Of a DNA stretch of 32,492 bases, positions 28,954 through 32,492 are shown piece after piece. Below the pieces are notes generated by a model that was given only the letters and a program-made list of their open reading frames with translations, ran no database searches and had not been told where the DNA came from. Position 1 is the first letter of the stretch, and every line of letters starts with the position of its first letter. The position numbers were made by a program, and so were the translations under genes. The stretch is from Altererythrobacter sp. (GTDB lineage: Bacteria > Pseudomonadota > Alphaproteobacteria > Sphingomonadales > Sphingomonadaceae): assembly GCA_013002295.1 (NCBI GenBank), contig JABDKI010000019.1, positions 1 through 32,492 of the forward strand, read 5' to 3'.

Positions 28954-30696
28954 GTGTCGAGCGAACGCAGCGGCGCCAAAATCCTGGTAGATTGCCTGAT
29001 CGATCAAGGGGTCGAGTTCGTGTTCGGCTATCCGGGTGGCGCAGTCCTTCCCATCTATGACGAGTTGTTCGGAGACGAACGCATTCGCCACATCCTTGTA
29101 CGTCATGAGGCCGGCGCAGCGCATGCCGCAGAAGGCTACGCGCGTTCGACAGGCAAGCCGGGAGTGGTTCTGGTTACATCAGGGCCCGGCGCGACAAATG
29201 CCGTTACTGGCATTGCGGACGCATTCCTCGACTCCATACCCATGGTTGTCATCACGGGTCAGGTCCCCACCCCGCTGATCGGCACGGACGCGTTTCAGGA
29301 AGCCGACACCGTTGGCATCACGCGCCACTGCACCAAGTACAATTACCTCGTCAAAGACCCGGCGGATTTGCAGACCACATTGGAAGAGGCGTTCCGCATC
29401 GCCACCACGGGCCGTCCCGGCCCGGTCGTTGTCGACATTCCCAAAGATGTGCAAATCGCCGTGCCGTCAATGCAGCGCGCCACCAAGTCTGCTTCGCACC
29501 GCTATGAACCACAGATGGTCGGCAGCGCTGAAGCAATCGCGGAAGCTATCGAACTGCTGGCCAATGCCGAACGTCCGGTGTTCTACACCGGAGGCGGCGT
29601 GATCAACTCAGGGCCAGAGGCAAGCAAACTGCTGGGGCAATTGCAGGATCTGACCGGCGCGCCGCTGACCAGCACGCTGATGGGGCTTGGCGCATTTCCG
29701 GCCGATCATCCCGACTGGCTCGGAATGCTGGGCATGCACGGCACTTACGAAGCCAATATGGCGATGAACAAGTGCGACGTGATGCTGTGCGTGGGTGCGC
29801 GGTTTGACGACCGCGTCACAGGTAGGCTTGATGCGTTCTCGCCGGACTCGACCAAGATCCACATCGATATCGACCGCAGCTCAATCAACAAGACGGTTCG
29901 CGTCGACTTGCCAATATTGGGCGATTGCGCGTCAGTGCTGGGTCAGCTGATTGCCGCTTGGGGTGATCGCAAACCTCAGGACCTGGGCGAATGGAAGGCG
30001 CGCATTGCCGGCTGGCGCGCGCGCGAATGCCTCGCTTATCCAGAGAAGTCTGAGATGATCATGCCGCAAAAGGCGGTCGAAAGGCTCTTCGCGCTGACCA
30101 AGGATCGCAATCCGATCATCACAACCGAAGTGGGCCAGCACCAGATGTGGGCCGCGCAATATTTCGGCTTCAACGATCCCAACAAATGGCTGACCTCTGG
30201 CGGGCTCGGCACCATGGGTTATGGACTGCCTGCGGCAATCGGTGCGCAACTGGGCAATACGGACGATCTGGTGATCGATATTGCTGGCGAAGCATCGATC
30301 CAGATGAACATTCAAGAGCTTGGTACAGCCAGCCAGTACCGCTTGCCGGTAAAGGTGTTCATCCTGAACAATGAATACATGGGCATGGTTCGCCAGTGGC
30401 AAGAGCTGACATATGAAAGCCGCTATTCGAACAGCTATTCAGACAGTCTGCCTGATTTCGTGAAGCTTGCAGAAAGCTATGGCTGGACGGGCATCCGCAT
30501 TCATGACGAAAGCGAGCTTGATGCGGGGATCGAAGCAATGCTGGCGGCTGACGGGCCAGTAATGGTCGATTGCCTGGTCTCACCAGCTGCAAATTGTTTC
30601 CCGATGATCCCGTCTGGTGCTGCACACACCGAAATGTTGCTATACGGCGATCAAGTCGAAGGCACGATGGACGACGAAGCGAAAGCGCTGGTTTAG
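28954..30696 (+). CDS. ilvB: Acetolactate synthase large subunit
   Basis: GTG start; [21 protein letters not shown]...[36 protein letters not shown]...[43 protein letters not shown]. Confidence 0.97.
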   Translation: MSSERSGAKILVDCLIDQGVEFVFGYPGGAVLPIYDELFGDERIRHILVRHEAGAAHAAEGYARSTGKPGVVLVTSGPGATNAVTGIADAFLDSIPMVVITGQVPTPLIGTDAFQEADTVGITRHCTKYNYLVKDPADLQTTLEEAFRIATTGRPGPVVVDIPKDVQIAVPSMQRATKSASHRYEPQMVGSAEAIAEAIELLANAERPVFYTGGGVINSGPEASKLLGQLQDLTGAPLTSTLMGLGAFPADHPDWLGMLGMHGTYEANMAMNKCDVMLCVGARFDDRVTGRLDAFSPDSTKIHIDIDRSSINKTVRVDLPILGDCASVLGQLIAAWGDRKPQDLGEWKARIAGWRARECLAYPEKSEMIMPQKAVERLFALTKDRNPIITTEVGQHQMWAAQYFGFNDPNKWLTSGGLGTMGYGLPAAIGAQLGNTDDLVIDIAGEASIQMNIQELGTASQYRLPVKVFILNNEYMGMVRQWQELTYESRYSNSYSDSLPDFVKLAESYGWTGIRIHDESELDAGIEAMLAADGPVMVDCLVSPAANCFPMIPSGAAHTEMLLYGDQVEGTMDDEAKALV

Positions 30697-30708
30697 AGGC
30701 CAAATCAC

Positions 30709-32258
<1,550 letters not shown>

Positions 32259-32263
32259 GCCGA

Positions 32264-32284
32264 AAAGACGCATCATGCGTCTTT
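32264..32284 (+). other. Perfect 9-bp hairpin between ilvC and the lldD-like gene, containing the start codon
   Basis: AAAGACGCA (32264-32272) / TCA loop / TGCGTCTTT (32276-32284); ATG at 32275-32277. Confidence 0.7.
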
Positions 32285-32492
32285 CCGACTGTCATAATAT
32301 CGATGATTTCCGGAAACTGGCCAAGGCGCGCTTGCCTTGGCCGGTTTTCGATTACATCGACGGCGCGGCAGATGACGAGCTGACAAAGGCGCGCAACACC
32401 GCTGCATTCGGTGACGTTGATCTGGTGCCTGATGTACTCGCCGGCGTGGCGGAAATCGACACCAGCTGCACTATCATGGGGCGGACAAGCGC
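32275..32492 (+). CDS. FMN-dependent alpha-hydroxy-acid (L-lactate) dehydrogenase, N-terminal part (truncated by window edge)
   Basis: MRLSDCHNIDDFRKLAKARLPWPVFDYIDGAADDELTKARNTAAFGDVDLVPDVLAGVAEIDTSCTIMGRTS; resembles LldD N-termini; runs off the window and is absent from the ORF track. Confidence 0.88.
   Translation, partial: MRLSDCHNIDDFRKLAKARLPWPVFDYIDGAADDELTKARNTAAFGDVDLVPDVLAGVAEIDTSCTIMGRTS

Overview
This window looks like chromosomal DNA from an alphaproteobacterium, probably Sphingomonadales/Erythrobacter-like judging by gene content and protein style (inference; no search was run). It is dense and mostly housekeeping: carB(partial)-carA, yqeY-dnaG-rpoD, a DUF4870-like membrane protein plus an orphan ParA-type ATPase, rpiB-glyA-nrdR-tRNA/rRNA methyltransferase, chorismate mutase, rpsD, tgt, an outer-membrane beta-barrel protein, an ABC-2 exporter pair, queA, a cyclophilin PPIase, coaD-ispA-xseB, small membrane proteins, purL-GFA-DUF6122, a TetR/7TM divergent pair, coq4, a nitroreductase, a ferric-reductase-like membrane protein, serB/miaA, ilvB-ilvH-ilvC and the start of an lldD-like gene. 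I saw no CRISPR array, tRNA, rRNA, transposase or obvious defence system. The observations most worth checking are: (i) the ilvB leader, with a long hairpin behind one or two overlapping promoter candidates; (ii) the structured 5' leader of rpsD; (iii) the orphan ParA plus membrane-protein insert between rpoD and rpiB, with a possible tiny antisense-strand ORF abutting the parA stop codon; (iv) the serB/miaA head-to-head pair with essentially no intergenic DNA; (v) a perfect hairpin that swallows the start codon of the lldD-like gene. I did not find convincing evidence of a large undescribed system.
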